This document shows positions 10,564-19,464 of a stretch of 64,000 nt of DNA, one piece after another. This stretch comes from Tardibacter chloracetimidivorans. Lineage in GTDB: Bacteria > Pseudomonadota > Alphaproteobacteria > Sphingomonadales > Sphingomonadaceae. The notes below the pieces were generated by a model, which saw nothing but the letters and a program-made list of their open reading frames with translations, did not search any database and had not been told where the DNA came from. The position numbers and the translations under genes are program-made. Each line of letters begins with the position of its first letter. Within the stretch, counting starts at the first letter, position 1. Location of the stretch: the NCBI RefSeq assembly GCF_001890385.1, contig NZ_CP018221.1, positions 1,537,501 through 1,601,500 on the forward strand, given 5' to 3'.

Positions 10564-11265
10564 ATGAAAAAGCCGGTCTGGCTGAAGCCGCTGCTGTTCG
10601 TCGTGCTTCTCGCGCCCATGACTGTGCTCGCCATTTCCTGGATACGGCTGTTGAGCGGAACGGACGTGCCCGCCCTCACCGCCGATCCGGTTGCCGAGAC
10701 GACGCGGGTACTGGGCGAATGGTCGCTCCGCAGCCTGCTGGCGGCGCTTGCCGTCACTCCGGTCGCCCGCCTCACGGGGTGGACGCCGATCCTGACCGCG
10801 CGTCGCATGGTGGGGCTGATCGCCTTTTCCTATGTGCTGGTGCACTGGAGTTTCTGGATGTGGCTGGACCTGGCATGGTCGCCCGCCGAACTGGCGAAGG
10901 AAATCGCGAAACGCCGCTATGTCCTGTTCGGAATGGCGGGCTTTCTGTGCCTGTTGTCGCTTGCGATCACATCGACCCGTGGCTGGATCAGGCGGCTTGG
11001 CGCGCGCCGCTGGCAGAGCCTGCACCGGCTGGTTTATGTGGCGGGGGCCGCGGGCTGCATTCACTATGCGATGCTGGTGAAGGGCAATCAGGCTGCCCCC
11101 AAAATATATCTGCTGATCCTGGCGATGCTGCTCGCCGCGCGCTACCTGCCCCAGCGGCGGAGACGATCGGTGCCGGCTGCGGCCAAAGCACCCGTTCAGG
11201 CTCCGCCTAGGAATATGACAAGGAACGCGATAGCGACCAGCGCCAGCGATATTCCCAATATATAG
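10564..11265 (+). CDS. msrQ: MsrQ haem-binding membrane subunit
   Basis: Inner-membrane b-haem protein (YedZ family, ferric-reductase-like transmembrane fold) that passes quinone electrons to MsrP. The 233-residue protein has about six transmembrane helices with conserved histidines in VLVHWSFWMW, LHRLVYVAG and IHYAM. The last roughly 30 codons are basic and non-conserved, and 70 bases of the 3' end overlap the antisense 44-residue gene at 11196-11330. Confidence 0.93.
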   Translation: MKKPVWLKPLLFVVLLAPMTVLAISWIRLLSGTDVPALTADPVAETTRVLGEWSLRSLLAALAVTPVARLTGWTPILTARRMVGLIAFSYVLVHWSFWMWLDLAWSPAELAKEIAKRRYVLFGMAGFLCLLSLAITSTRGWIRRLGARRWQSLHRLVYVAGAAGCIHYAMLVKGNQAAPKIYLLILAMLLAARYLPQRRRRSVPAAAKAPVQAPPRNMTRNAIATSASDIPNI

Positions 11266-11330
11266 CGAACGATATGGGGCGTCGTCCCGGCGCGCGCTTC
11301 GACTGGGGTACGGTGTTCCGGCTCGTCCAT
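11196..11330 (-). CDS. 44-residue single-span membrane protein
   Basis: Small gene with three lines of support. GGAGG stands 7 bases before ATG 11330. A perfect EcfG-type promoter lies just upstream. The product has a soluble 20-residue start (MDEPEHRTPVEARAGTTPHI) and then one clear transmembrane helix ending FLVIFLGGA. Its last 70 bases run antisense through the msrQ 3' end. Function unknown. General-stress control and a single membrane span suggest a stress-induced envelope micro-protein; that role is inference. Confidence 0.72.
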   Translation of the reverse strand: MDEPEHRTPVEARAGTTPHIVRYILGISLALVAIAFLVIFLGGA

Positions 11331-11355
11331 GAAACAACCTCCGATTCAAGAACGA

Positions 11356-11380
11356 AACGTGCGCGGCATGGGCAGGTTCC
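11356..11380 (-). promoter_or_regulatory. EcfG-type general stress promoter (leftward)
   Basis: Minus-strand GGAAC (11380-11376), 16-base spacer, CGTT (11359-11356). This is an exact match to the alphaproteobacterial general-stress sigma consensus GGAAC-N16/17-CGTT. The expected start of transcription is near 11349, giving a short leader to the 44-residue gene. Confidence 0.68.
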
Positions 11381-11442
11381 TTTTGCGAGAAGGCCCGCTC
11401 ACACGCCAAGGCGATCCCCATATGCAGCCGTAATGTTTTTTG

Positions 11443-11467
11443 GGAACCGCCCGGCCACCGGCGCGTT
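11443..11467 (+). promoter_or_regulatory. EcfG-type general stress promoter (rightward)
   Basis: Plus-strand GGAAC (11443-11447), 16-base spacer, CGTT (11464-11467), again an exact EcfG consensus. It is divergent from the one at 11356-11380, with 62 bases between them. Transcription would start near 11474, at the foot of the first leader hairpin of the entericidin gene. Confidence 0.68.
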
Positions 11468-11474
11468 GTGAAAT

Positions 11475-11592
11475 GCGGATAGTGACCCATCCCCCCGCTC
11501 TCGCTATCCGCTCAGAGCCCGAATGCGTCGTTCACCCCCCGTTCGCCGCGTTCGGGCTCACACATGAAAGGCCTATGGCATTCGCCATGGCC
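11475..11592 (+). other. leader with three consecutive hairpins
   Basis: Between the rightward EcfG promoter and the entericidin gene are three inverted repeats in a row. The first is GCGGATAG 11475-11482 with CTATCCGC 11504-11511. The second has a 13-base stem, 11515-11527 with 11547-11559, and a single G-U pair. The third is 11570-11579 with 11584-11592, with one bulged base. Together they fill most of the roughly 140-base leader. None is followed by a T tract. Could be a stabilised or regulated 5' leader, or a small RNA in its own right. Confidence 0.5.
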
Positions 11593-11615
11593 CCGTGTGA
11601 ACCAGGAGACAATGA

Positions 11616-11753
11616 ATGATACGTTCGATCACGACTGCGGCGATTGTGGCCCTTGGTCTGCTCGCTGCCGCCTGCAACACCGTTGAAGGCGTAGGCGAGG
11701 ATGTCAGCTCCGCCGGACGCGCCGTAGACGACGCCGCGGAAGACGCGAAGTAA
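11616..11753 (+). CDS. entericidin A/B-like lipoprotein
   Basis: A 45-residue lipoprotein precursor with a hydrophobic signal and lipobox LAAAC; the mature part (CNTVEGVGEDVSSAGRAVDD) is the entericidin signature. Entericidins are small envelope lipoproteins, some with toxin or antidote roles in stationary phase. AGGAG lies 7 bases before ATG 11616; an out-of-frame ATG at 11612 is rejected. A terminator follows 19 bases after the stop, so this is a monocistronic unit under the EcfG promoter. Confidence 0.88.
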   Translation: MIRSITTAAIVALGLLAAACNTVEGVGEDVSSAGRAVDDAAEDAK

Positions 11754-11771
11754 GGAGCAATCGGACGAGAG

Positions 11772-11798
11772 GAGCGTGGCGACAGGTCACGCTCTTTT
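11772..11798 (+). terminator. rho-independent terminator of the entericidin gene
   Basis: GAGCGTG (11772-11778) pairs with CACGCTC (11788-11794) around a 9-base loop and is followed directly by TTTT. It lies just before the end of the convergent tatC gene. Confidence 0.75.
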
Positions 11799-11800
11799 CG

Positions 11801-12577
11801 TCAGCTCCCCTCCGCCCCCAGGCCTGAAGCGTCAGCCCGACGCCGTTCGGTGAACCATATGCCGATCAGCGAAAGCTCGTAGAGCACAATCAGCGGAATC
11901 GCGAGCATGAGTTGCGACACCACGTCCGGCGGGGTGAGGATCGCGGCCACGATGAAAGCGGCGACAATCGCATAGCGGCGTCCCGCCACAAGCTGGCCAC
12001 GCGTCACCAGCCCCGCCCTTTCCATCAGCATCAACAGCACCGGCAGCAGGAACGCGATTCCGAACGCCAGTATGAAATGCATGACCAGCGACAGATAGTC
12101 GCCCATGGCCGGCAGCGCCTCCTGCGCCAGGCCCCCGGCATTTCCCTGAAAACCCAGGAAGAAATGAAACGCCGTGGGCATGACGACGAAATAGGCGAGC
12201 GACGCGCCCATTGCGAAAAGCACCGGGGTGGCCAGCAGAAACGGTAGGAAGGCGCGCTTTTCATTGCGATACAGGCCCGGCGCGACGAACAGCCATATCT
12301 GGTTGGCGATCACCGGAAACGCCAGCATGAAGGCGGCGAACAGCGCAACCTTCACCTCGACGAAAAACGCCTCGTACAGCTTGGTGTAGACAAGCCGCCC
12401 CTGGCCGGGGCCGAACGCCTCGGCAAGCGGACGAACGAGGATTCCGAAAATATCGTCGGCGAAATACATGCAGACCGCGAATGACGCGAGCAACATTCCG
12501 ACACAGTAAAGCAGCCGCCGCCTCAGCTCGATCAGATGGTCGAGCAGCGGGGCGCGGCTGTCGTCAAGGTCCTTCAT
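11801..12577 (-). CDS. tatC: Sec-independent translocase subunit TatC
   Basis: Core membrane subunit of the twin-arginine translocase, which recognises RR signal peptides such as that of MsrP. The 258-residue protein has six transmembrane helices. The N-terminal cytoplasmic segment has the family motif LLDHLIELRRRLLY, followed by SFAVCMYFADDIF and LVRPLAE. Third gene of a tatA-tatB-tatC operon, 10 bases after tatB. Confidence 0.97.
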   Translation of the reverse strand: MKDLDDSRAPLLDHLIELRRRLLYCVGMLLASFAVCMYFADDIFGILVRPLAEAFGPGQGRLVYTKLYEAFFVEVKVALFAAFMLAFPVIANQIWLFVAPGLYRNEKRAFLPFLLATPVLFAMGASLAYFVVMPTAFHFFLGFQGNAGGLAQEALPAMGDYLSLVMHFILAFGIAFLLPVLLMLMERAGLVTRGQLVAGRRYAIVAAFIVAAILTPPDVVSQLMLAIPLIVLYELSLIGIWFTERRRADASGLGAEGS

Positions 12578-12587
12578 TGGTGGAGCT

Positions 12588-12929
12588 TCACGAACGGACC
12601 GTGCCTTCCATGCCCTGTTGGGGCCGGGGCTCGTCCGTTGCGGGGAGGCCGGGCTCTTCCCCGGCGGGAGGAGGAGCGTCCGGATCGGGCAGCATGGGAT
12701 GTTCCGCCATGATCCGCGCGTTTTCCGCCTGCCATTTCTTCTGAAGTTCCTCCAGCTCCGCTTCGCGGATCATCGCGTCGACGCCGGAACGGAAATGCCG
12801 CGCCATGCCGCGTATCCGTCCCACCCACTGACCGACCACGCGCATCGCGCGCGGCAGGTCCTTCGGGCCGATCACCACCAGGGCGACGACCGCGCAAAGC
12901 AGCAGTTCGGAGGATCCGAAATCGAACAT
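12588..12929 (-). CDS. tatB: Sec-independent translocase subunit TatB
   Basis: Single-span Tat receptor subunit of 113 residues, forming the signal-peptide receptor with TatC. The N-terminus MFDFGSSELLLCAVVALVVI is the transmembrane helix with the characteristic glutamate (SSELL). The hinge GPKDLPRAM, an amphipathic helix and a proline- and acid-rich tail follow. Confidence 0.95.
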   Translation of the reverse strand: MFDFGSSELLLCAVVALVVIGPKDLPRAMRVVGQWVGRIRGMARHFRSGVDAMIREAELEELQKKWQAENARIMAEHPMLPDPDAPPPAGEEPGLPATDEPRPQQGMEGTVRS

Positions 12930-12953
12930 GATCTAGGTCAGTGCCAGCAGCGC

Positions 12954-13199
12954 TCAGGAAGCAGGACGGTCGTTCTGCATTTCCTGAAGCTTGGATTTGG
13001 GATCGGCGGCCTCCATCGGCGGCTGCGCCTGAAGGCGCTGAGGCTGCTTCGGCTGCTCCTCGTCTTCCGCCATGCCCTTCTTGAAGCTTTTGATGCCCTT
13101 GGCGACATCGCCCATCATGTCGGAAAACCGGCCCTTGCCGAACAGCAGCATCACGACGATGCCAACTATCAGCCAATGCCAGATGCTGAATGAACCCAT
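12954..13199 (-). CDS. tatA: Sec-independent translocase subunit TatA
   Basis: Pore-forming Tat subunit of 81 residues with the family pattern: short transmembrane helix ([20 protein letters not shown]), [12 protein letters not shown] hinge, then the amphipathic helix [12 protein letters not shown] 13199 with GGAG 7 bases upstream is preferred over an ATG seven codons earlier because TatA proteins start next to the hydrophobic helix. Confidence 0.95.
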   Translation of the reverse strand: MGSFSIWHWLIVGIVVMLLFGKGRFSDMMGDVAKGIKSFKKGMAEDEEQPKQPQRLQAQPPMEAADPKSKLQEMQNDRPAS

Positions 13200-13321
13200 G
13201 GCAATTCTCCAATTCCGCAAGGCAGCCCGCCCATCGCGGCCGCCGTCGCAACCCGTGACCGGCGCGCCTTCATTGATCCCCTTCTAAACCCTGCAAGGTC
13301 GACGTGCTAGAGCGGCGTGCG

Positions 13322-13927
13322 TCAGATCTGGTCGACGTCGGCTTCTTCTTCGGACGCTTTCTCGCGACTCTCCTCCGCCTCTGCCCAAAGCGCCAGCGAG
13401 AGGTCGATCGGATCGAGCAGACCTGCGGCCTTCAGATCGGCCAGACCCGGCAGATCGCGGCGGCTTTCCAGCCCGAACTGGGTGAGAAAGCCCTGGGTGG
13501 TCGCATAAAGCAGCGGCCGCCCCGGCACTTCGCGCCGTCCTGCCGGGCGCACCCATCCGGCCTCCATCAGCACATCGAGCGTGCCCTTGGATATGGCGAC
13601 GCCCCTGATTTCTTCAATCTGCGCGCGCGTGACCGGCTCATGATAGGCGATGATCGCAAGCGTCTCTATCGCCGCCCGGCTCAGCCGGCGACTTTCCTCC
13701 CGCTCGCGGCGCAGGATGTGGCCCAGATCGGGTGCGGTCTGGAAATGCCATTTGCCGCCGCGTTCCACCAGTTCCACGCCGCGCCCCATATAGCTTTCGC
13801 CAAGGCTGGCGAGCAGGCCCGCTATGTCGCTGCCTTCGGGCATGTAGAGCGCGATCTCGTCGCGCGTCAGCGGCCTTTCGGCGGCAAAGAGAACCGCCTC
13901 GATCCGGCGAAGATCGTCGTTCGGCAT
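13322..13927 (-). CDS. scpB: segregation and condensation protein ScpB
   Basis: Kleisin-associated winged-helix subunit of the SMC-ScpAB condensin. 201 residues, starting at ATG 13927 (MPNDDLRRIEAVLFAAERPL), which overlaps the scpA stop by one base. Two tandem winged-helix domains are indicated by IETLAIIAYHEPVTRAQIEEIRGV and LYATTQGFLTQFGL. The C-terminus is acidic. Confidence 0.93.
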   Translation of the reverse strand: MPNDDLRRIEAVLFAAERPLTRDEIALYMPEGSDIAGLLASLGESYMGRGVELVERGGKWHFQTAPDLGHILRREREESRRLSRAAIETLAIIAYHEPVTRAQIEEIRGVAISKGTLDVLMEAGWVRPAGRREVPGRPLLYATTQGFLTQFGLESRRDLPGLADLKAAGLLDPIDLSLALWAEAEESREKASEEEADVDQI

Positions 13928-14688
13928 CAGGCGCGCCTCAACATCAACGGCTGGAAAGCGGCTTCCTGCTGCAACGTCACCCGCCCCTGGCGGGCCAGTT
14001 CCAGCGCCGCGACGAAGCTGGAGGCCAGGGCCGAACGGCGATATTCGGGGTCGGCGGTAGGCGGCAGGAATTGCTCCAGCGAGGCCCAGTCCAGCCTGAC
14101 GTCGAGCAGCCGCTCCAGCCTTTCGATCGCCGCATCCAGCGTCATCACGGGGCGGCGCTCCACCACATGCACGGCGGGCGTCATCCGCGCCTGGATGCCG
14201 CCATAGGCCGAAATCAGCTCGTATAGCGAAACGTCCCAGGCCGCCTTGCGGACGACCCGCAATCCCTCGGGCGCGCCGCGCGTGAACACATCCCGGCCGA
14301 TCCGGTCGCGGCCCATCAGCCGCGCGCCCGCCTCGCGCATGGCATCCAGCCGCTGAAGCCGCATCTGGAGCCGGAGCGCCAGTTCCTCTGCCGATGGCTC
14401 CTCCTGCGCTTCCTTGGGCAACAGCAGGCAGGACTTCAGATAGGCGAGCCACGCCGCCATGACGAGATAATCGGCCGCGATCTCAAGCCGCAGCGCCCGC
14501 GCATCGGCGATGAAGGCGAGATATTGCTCCACCAGATCGAGGATCGAAATCCTCGCCAGATCGACCTTTTGCTGCCGGGCCAGCAGCAGCAGCAGGTCCA
14601 GTGGACCCTCCCAGCCATCCAGCTCGAGATTGAGGGTTTGCGCGGCGTCGCGCGGCGGGGCGAGGTCGAAATCCTCGGCGTCGCTCAC
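13927..14688 (-). CDS. scpA: segregation and condensation protein ScpA
   Basis: Kleisin subunit bridging the SMC heads in chromosome condensation. 253 residues from GTG 14688, which overlaps the nagZ stop as GTGA. The family N-terminal pattern is DGWEGPLDLLLLLARQQKVDL, then ISILDLVEQYLAFI and YLVMAAWLAYLKSCLLLP. The winged-helix C-terminal part ends near 253. Confidence 0.93.
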   Translation of the reverse strand: MSDAEDFDLAPPRDAAQTLNLELDGWEGPLDLLLLLARQQKVDLARISILDLVEQYLAFIADARALRLEIAADYLVMAAWLAYLKSCLLLPKEAQEEPSAEELALRLQMRLQRLDAMREAGARLMGRDRIGRDVFTRGAPEGLRVVRKAAWDVSLYELISAYGGIQARMTPAVHVVERRPVMTLDAAIERLERLLDVRLDWASLEQFLPPTADPEYRRSALASSFVAALELARQGRVTLQQEAAFQPLMLRRA

Positions 14689-15707
14689 GCCGGATCCGGC
14701 TGATGGACCAGCGCGAGCAGCGCGTCGCGCTTCGCAACGGCGTCGGCGAACTCCAGCCGCGCATCCCGCGTGGCGACGGCCATCGCGCGCTCCAGCCGGT
14801 CGCTCGCCCTGGGCGAGATGGCGGTGACGGCCCCGGCCACCTCCTCCATCTCCGCCATGTCGCCGGAGCAATGGAGCACGATGTCGCACCCGGCGTCGAG
14901 AACGCCCTGCGCCCGCTCGGCAAAGCTGCCCTTCAGCGCATGCATGCCAAGGTCGTCCGACATCAGCAGTCCGTCAAAGCCGATCCGCCTGCGGATGATA
15001 TCATTGATGACGACGGGCGAAAGCGTTGCGCAGCGGTCCGGATCAAGTGCGGTGTAGACCACATGCGCGGTCATCGCCATCGGCGCGTCCTTCAGCTTTT
15101 CGAACGGCTCCAGGTCAACGGCGAGTTCGTCCAGCGTAGCGGTGACGACCGGAAGCTCCAGATGGCTGTCGGCACCCGCGCGGCCATGGCCCGGGATGTG
15201 CTTCACCACGCCTACCACGCCGCCTTGCGCCAGCCCTTCAAGCACGGCCTTGCCAAGTGCGGCGACGCGCATCGGCTCATGGCCCAGCGCGCGGTCGCCG
15301 ATGATGTCATGCGCGCCCGGAACGGGCACGTCGAGCAGCGGCAGGCAATCGACGGTGATTCCGAGATCGGCCAGCATCAGTCCCAGGGCGCGGGCGTTGT
15401 GGCGCGCCGCCTCGATCGCGCCGATGGGGGAGATATCGTACAGCCTGTCGAACGCGCTTCCCGGCGGAAAGACGGGCCAATGCGGCGGCTGGAGACGGGC
15501 GACGCGGCCGCCCTCCTGGTCGATCAGGATCGGCAGGTCGTCGCGACCGGTAAGGCTGCGCAGATCGGCCGTAAGCGCCCGCAGCTGCGCCGGATCGGCG
15601 ACGTTCCGCCTGAACAGGATATAGCCCGCAGGGTTTACGGACCTGAAGAACGCCCTTTCCGCATCCGTCAGCGCCGGGCCTCCAAGGCCGAGGAACAGCG
15701 GAGTCAT
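14685..15707 (-). CDS. nagZ: beta-N-acetylhexosaminidase NagZ
   Basis: Glycoside hydrolase family 3 enzyme that removes GlcNAc from anhydro-muropeptides in cell-wall recycling; cytoplasmic, no signal peptide. The 340-residue protein has KHIPGHGRAGADSH, the NagZ loop with its catalytic histidine, and the nucleophile aspartate in LLMSDDLGM. ATG 15707 overlaps the preceding SPOR-protein stop. Placed between SPOR and scpA as is common in sphingomonads. Confidence 0.94.
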   Translation of the reverse strand: MTPLFLGLGGPALTDAERAFFRSVNPAGYILFRRNVADPAQLRALTADLRSLTGRDDLPILIDQEGGRVARLQPPHWPVFPPGSAFDRLYDISPIGAIEAARHNARALGLMLADLGITVDCLPLLDVPVPGAHDIIGDRALGHEPMRVAALGKAVLEGLAQGGVVGVVKHIPGHGRAGADSHLELPVVTATLDELAVDLEPFEKLKDAPMAMTAHVVYTALDPDRCATLSPVVINDIIRRRIGFDGLLMSDDLGMHALKGSFAERAQGVLDAGCDIVLHCSGDMAEMEEVAGAVTAISPRASDRLERAMAVATRDARLEFADAVAKRDALLALVHQPDPA

Positions 15708-16486
15708 CAGGGTGCGATCACCGTGCAGCTGTCGCCCGACACCTTCAGCCGCCCGCACAGATTGTCGGCCGATGCCTTGGAGGCGATGCCAGTGGCGCGA
15801 AGCCGGTAGAGCGTCTTGTCGCCCTGTCCGACCGGCTCGATCCACTTGCCGAGTGCTGCGATGAAGGTGAAGCGGCCGGAAAGCGTCTTCCATGCGCTTT
15901 CCGCCGAGGCGCGGCTTGAAAAGGCGCCGAGCTGTATCGCGTAATTGCCGCCCGAAGCCGCCGTCTGGCCGGCCGGTGGAGCAGGCGTCGCGGGCTTGGA
16001 GGCCGGCGGCTGCGCAGGTGTGGCGGGCTTCGCGGCCGGGGCCGACGCCTCGGGCCGGGCTGTGGCCGACGGCTGCGAAGCGGCGGTGTCCGCCGCGCCC
16101 GGACCACGCGCGATCGGCTCTTCGGGAATGGCGGTCAGGTCTATCGTGCCGCCCGGATCGCCCCCCGCCCCGGCGGCGTAGACGGTATCGCCCTGCCCTT
16201 CGACGATCATTCCGCCCGGGTCGTTCGGCGGCACCTTATAGGGCGCGTCGGATGCCTTGATCAGCCCCGCCTCGCCGCTGCCCGGCAGCACGTCGCGGTT
16301 CAGATACCAGGTCATTCCGGCGACCAGCAGGACGATGACGGCGACTACCGCCGCAAGGCCGCCGATCAGCCTGCCGCGCATGGGCGACGAACGACGGTCC
16401 AGCTCCTCGGCCGGTTCAAGCCAAGGCAGCTTCTCGTCCGGATTTTCATAACGAAGCCAGTCGCCGCCCTGGTTGCGTGCCATCAA
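15707..16486 (-). CDS. SPOR-domain membrane protein
   Basis: A 259-residue bitopic protein: cytoplasmic N-terminus (about 1-40), one transmembrane helix ([20 protein letters not shown]), a long Ala/Pro-rich linker and a C-terminal SPOR domain (about 180-259, from [18 protein letters not shown]). SPOR domains bind denuded glycan at division sites, so a role in septal wall remodelling is likely. It overlaps argS by 4 bases. Confidence 0.88.
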   Translation of the reverse strand: MMARNQGGDWLRYENPDEKLPWLEPAEELDRRSSPMRGRLIGGLAAVVAVIVLLVAGMTWYLNRDVLPGSGEAGLIKASDAPYKVPPNDPGGMIVEGQGDTVYAAGAGGDPGGTIDLTAIPEEPIARGPGAADTAASQPSATARPEASAPAAKPATPAQPPASKPATPAPPAGQTAASGGNYAIQLGAFSSRASAESAWKTLSGRFTFIAALGKWIEPVGQGDKTLYRLRATGIASKASADNLCGRLKVSGDSCTVIAP

Positions 16487-18213
16487 TTAAGCTCCTCGGC
16501 CGCAGTAACGCCCATCACCCCAAGTCCGTTACGAATAACCTGCCCGATCGCATCGGCCAAGGCCAGACGCGCACGGCTCAACGCTTCGCTTTCAATGATG
16601 AACCGCCGCGCGGGATCGTCATTGCCCCGGTTCCACAAGGCGTGGAAGGCGGCGGCCAGATCGCCCAGATAAAAGGCGATGCGGTGCGGCTCGTGGTGCG
16701 TGGCGGCCGCTTCCACCACCCGGGGGAACTGTGCGATCAGCTTCACCAGCGCGATCTCGTCCTCGTCCAGCAGCGACAGATCGGGCGCGCGCGCCGCATC
16801 GAAGCCCGCCTCGGCGAACTTGCGCTTCAACGAACAGGTCCGCGCATGGGCGTATTGGACGTAGAAGACCGGATTGTCCTTCGACTGTTCGACAACCTTG
16901 GCGAAATCGAAATCGAGCTGCGCGTCGGACCGCCGCGTGAGCATGATGAAGCGCACGACGTCCTTGCCGACTTCCTCCACCACATCGGCCAGAGTCACGA
17001 AATTGCCCGAGCGCTTCGACATCTTCACCGGCTCGCCCGCGCGGAACAACCGCACCATCTGGACGAGCTTGACGTCGAGCGGCACGCTGCCGCCGGTCAG
17101 CGCCGCGACCGCCGCCTGGATGCGCTTGACCGTGCCCGCATGGTCCGCGCCCCAGATGTCGATAAGCTGGTCGGCATTGCGCGCCTTCTGGAAATGATAG
17201 GCGAGATCGGCCCCGAAATAGGTCCAGCTTCCATCGGACTTCCTGATCGGCCGGTCCACATCGTCGCCAAAGCGCGTGGAGCGGAACAGCGTCAGTTCCA
17301 CCGGCTCCCAATCGTCGGGAAGCTCGCCCTTCGGCGCCTCCAGCACGCCTTCGTAAACCAGGCCATCGGCGCGCAGCTGCGCGACCGCCGCCTCGATCGC
17401 GCCCGACGCCTGCAATTCGGCCTCCGACGAATAAAGGTCGTGGCTGATGCCGAGCAGCGCCAGATCGGTGCGGATCATGTCCATCATCGCGCCCGACGCC
17501 TTGCGCTTGAAGAGCTGGAGCCATTCGGACTCCGGCTTGCCGACATATCGGTCGCCGAACTCGGCGGCGAGCGCCTCCCCCACCGGCTTCAGATATTCGC
17601 CGGGATAATAGCCTTCGGGAATCTCGCCGATGTCCTCGCCCAGCGCCTCGCGGTAACGCAGATGGGCGGAGCGGGCGAGCGTATCGACCTGGCTGCCCGC
17701 GTCGTTGATGTAATATTCGCGGGTCACGTCATATCCGGCGAAGGCCAGCACATTCGCCAGCGCATCGCCCACCACCGCGCCCCGGCAATGGCCCATGTGC
17801 ATCGGGCCGGTTGGGTTGGCGGAAACATATTCCACATTGACGCGCTGCCCCGCGCCGATGGACGCACGACCGTAATCGGCGCGCCCGGCAAGCACGGCAT
17901 CCAGCTCGCGCAGCCACGCGCCCGGTTTCAGCCGGATGTTGATGAAGCCCGGTCCGGCAAGCTCCGCCGCAGCAACTTCGGGCAGGTCGGCGAGGCGAGG
18001 CGCGATCAGCCCCGCAAGCGCGCGCGGATTCTGCCCGGCGGGCTTTGCGAGGACCATTGCCGCATTGGTCGCCAAATCGCCGTGCGAGGCGTCGCGCGGC
18101 GGCTCCACCGCGACATTGCGGAAATCCAGCCCGGCCGGAAGCGCGCCTTCGCCCTCAAGCGTCTTGAGTATATCGAGCAGATGCCCGCGATAGGTGTCGA
18201 AAAGCGTCGGCAA
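16483..18213 (-). CDS. argS: arginyl-tRNA synthetase
   Basis: Class I aminoacyl-tRNA synthetase of 576 residues. The HIGH-like motif appears as HMGH in [18 protein letters not shown] near 120-137, KMSKRSGNF stands near 395, and the ArgRS N-terminal add-on domain and DALR anticodon-binding domain are at the ends. First gene of argS-SPOR-nagZ-scpA-scpB, all joined by 1- to 4-base overlaps. Confidence 0.97.
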   Translation of the reverse strand: MPTLFDTYRGHLLDILKTLEGEGALPAGLDFRNVAVEPPRDASHGDLATNAAMVLAKPAGQNPRALAGLIAPRLADLPEVAAAELAGPGFINIRLKPGAWLRELDAVLAGRADYGRASIGAGQRVNVEYVSANPTGPMHMGHCRGAVVGDALANVLAFAGYDVTREYYINDAGSQVDTLARSAHLRYREALGEDIGEIPEGYYPGEYLKPVGEALAAEFGDRYVGKPESEWLQLFKRKASGAMMDMIRTDLALLGISHDLYSSEAELQASGAIEAAVAQLRADGLVYEGVLEAPKGELPDDWEPVELTLFRSTRFGDDVDRPIRKSDGSWTYFGADLAYHFQKARNADQLIDIWGADHAGTVKRIQAAVAALTGGSVPLDVKLVQMVRLFRAGEPVKMSKRSGNFVTLADVVEEVGKDVVRFIMLTRRSDAQLDFDFAKVVEQSKDNPVFYVQYAHARTCSLKRKFAEAGFDAARAPDLSLLDEDEIALVKLIAQFPRVVEAAATHHEPHRIAFYLGDLAAAFHALWNRGNDDPARRFIIESEALSRARLALADAIGQVIRNGLGVMGVTAAEELN

Positions 18214-18286
18214 TGTGCGGCCCAGTCCAGAAGGTCACGGAAATCGGGTGAGCCTCTAACGCATCATTTGCCGCGAAGCCACAATG

Positions 18287-19453
18287 TTAGAACCCGTCCG
18301 GCAACGGCGACGGCTTGCCCGTCAGTTCGCGATAGCGGGCCAGCGCGTAGCGGTCCGTCATGCCCGATATGAAGTCGCCCACCTGCCGGGCGCGATCCTG
18401 CTGACCGGCGGGCAGTTCCCCGCCCCATTCCTCGGGCATCCGCTCGGGCGCGGCCAGATAGGCCTCGGCAAGCGTGCCAACCACAGATTGGGCTGCATTG
18501 GTAAGCTCCAGCACGGCCGGATGGCGATACATGTGTGCGCGCAGAAAGGCCTTCATCTGATGCTCGGCGCGAAGCATGGCGGGGCTGAAGGCGATGAGGG
18601 CGCGGCCCGCTTCGCGCACGTCCTCGGGGCTTTGCACGCCGCTGCGCTCGATCAGGTCGCTGCTCTCGCTGATAAGGTTGTTGACCATGTGCCCGATCAT
18701 CTCGCGGGTCAGCTCCAGCACCAGTCGCTTCGGCTCCGCCTGCGGGAATCGGCTGCGCACCGCATCCCAGCTCGAGGCGACGAACGGCACCGTCAACAGA
18801 TCCTCAAGCGTAAAGAGCCCGGCGCGCAGGCCGTCGTCGATATCGTGATTGTCATAGGCGATATCGTCGGCAAGTGCCGCCACCTGCGCTTCAAGGCTGG
18901 GCCAGCTGTTCAGATCCAGCGGATGTAGAGCATCATATTCGGCAAGCGCCCAGGACGGTGCCGTGACCGGGCCATTGTGCTTGGCCAGCCCTTCCAGCGT
19001 TTCCCAGCTGAGGTTCAGCCCGGTGCAGTCCGGATAGGGCATCTCCAGCAGCGTCAGCACCCTGATGGTGTTGGCGTTGTGATCGAACCCGCCGGCCGAT
19101 TCCATCGCCGACTGGAGCGCGAACTCGCCCGCATGGCCGAAGGGCGGGTGGCCGATGTCATGGGCAAGCGCCAGCGCCTCCGTCAGATCCTCGTTCAATC
19201 GAAGCGCGCGGGCGATGGTCCGGGCGATCTGCGCGACCTCAAGGCTGTGCGTGAGGCGCACGCGGAAGTGATCGCCGTCGGGCGCGACGAACACCTGCGT
19301 CTTGTGCCGCAGGCGGCGGAAGGCGATGGAATGGATGATGCGGTCGCGGTCGCGCTGAAAGGCGTCGCGCGGCCCCCGCACGCCCCGGTTCGCCTCATCA
19401 TGCAATCTCCCCCGCGACCGGGCCGGATCGCCAGCATAGGGTGCCAACAGCAT
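18287..19453 (-). CDS. deoxyguanosinetriphosphate triphosphohydrolase-like protein
   Basis: HD-domain dNTP triphosphohydrolase of 388 residues; hydrolyses dNTPs to nucleoside and triphosphate and helps balance dNTP pools. Metal-binding motifs: SIAFRRLRHKTQVF, RLTHSLEVAQIAR (first His) and ALAHDIGHPPFGHAGE (HD). The start is put at ATG 19453; a longer in-frame version would begin inside the upstream SPOR gene. It is a dGTPase type-2 family protein; the preferred nucleotide is not evident. Confidence 0.9.
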   Translation of the reverse strand: MLLAPYAGDPARSRGRLHDEANRGVRGPRDAFQRDRDRIIHSIAFRRLRHKTQVFVAPDGDHFRVRLTHSLEVAQIARTIARALRLNEDLTEALALAHDIGHPPFGHAGEFALQSAMESAGGFDHNANTIRVLTLLEMPYPDCTGLNLSWETLEGLAKHNGPVTAPSWALAEYDALHPLDLNSWPSLEAQVAALADDIAYDNHDIDDGLRAGLFTLEDLLTVPFVASSWDAVRSRFPQAEPKRLVLELTREMIGHMVNNLISESSDLIERSGVQSPEDVREAGRALIAFSPAMLRAEHQMKAFLRAHMYRHPAVLELTNAAQSVVGTLAEAYLAAPERMPEEWGGELPAGQQDRARQVGDFISGMTDRYALARYRELTGKPSPLPDGF

Positions 19454-19464
19454 CTCTCTTGCCC

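Noticed and set aside
16477-18372. 631-codon plus-strand frame opposite argS
   Set aside because: Composition of a reverse-strand shadow; ArgRS is complete on the other strand.
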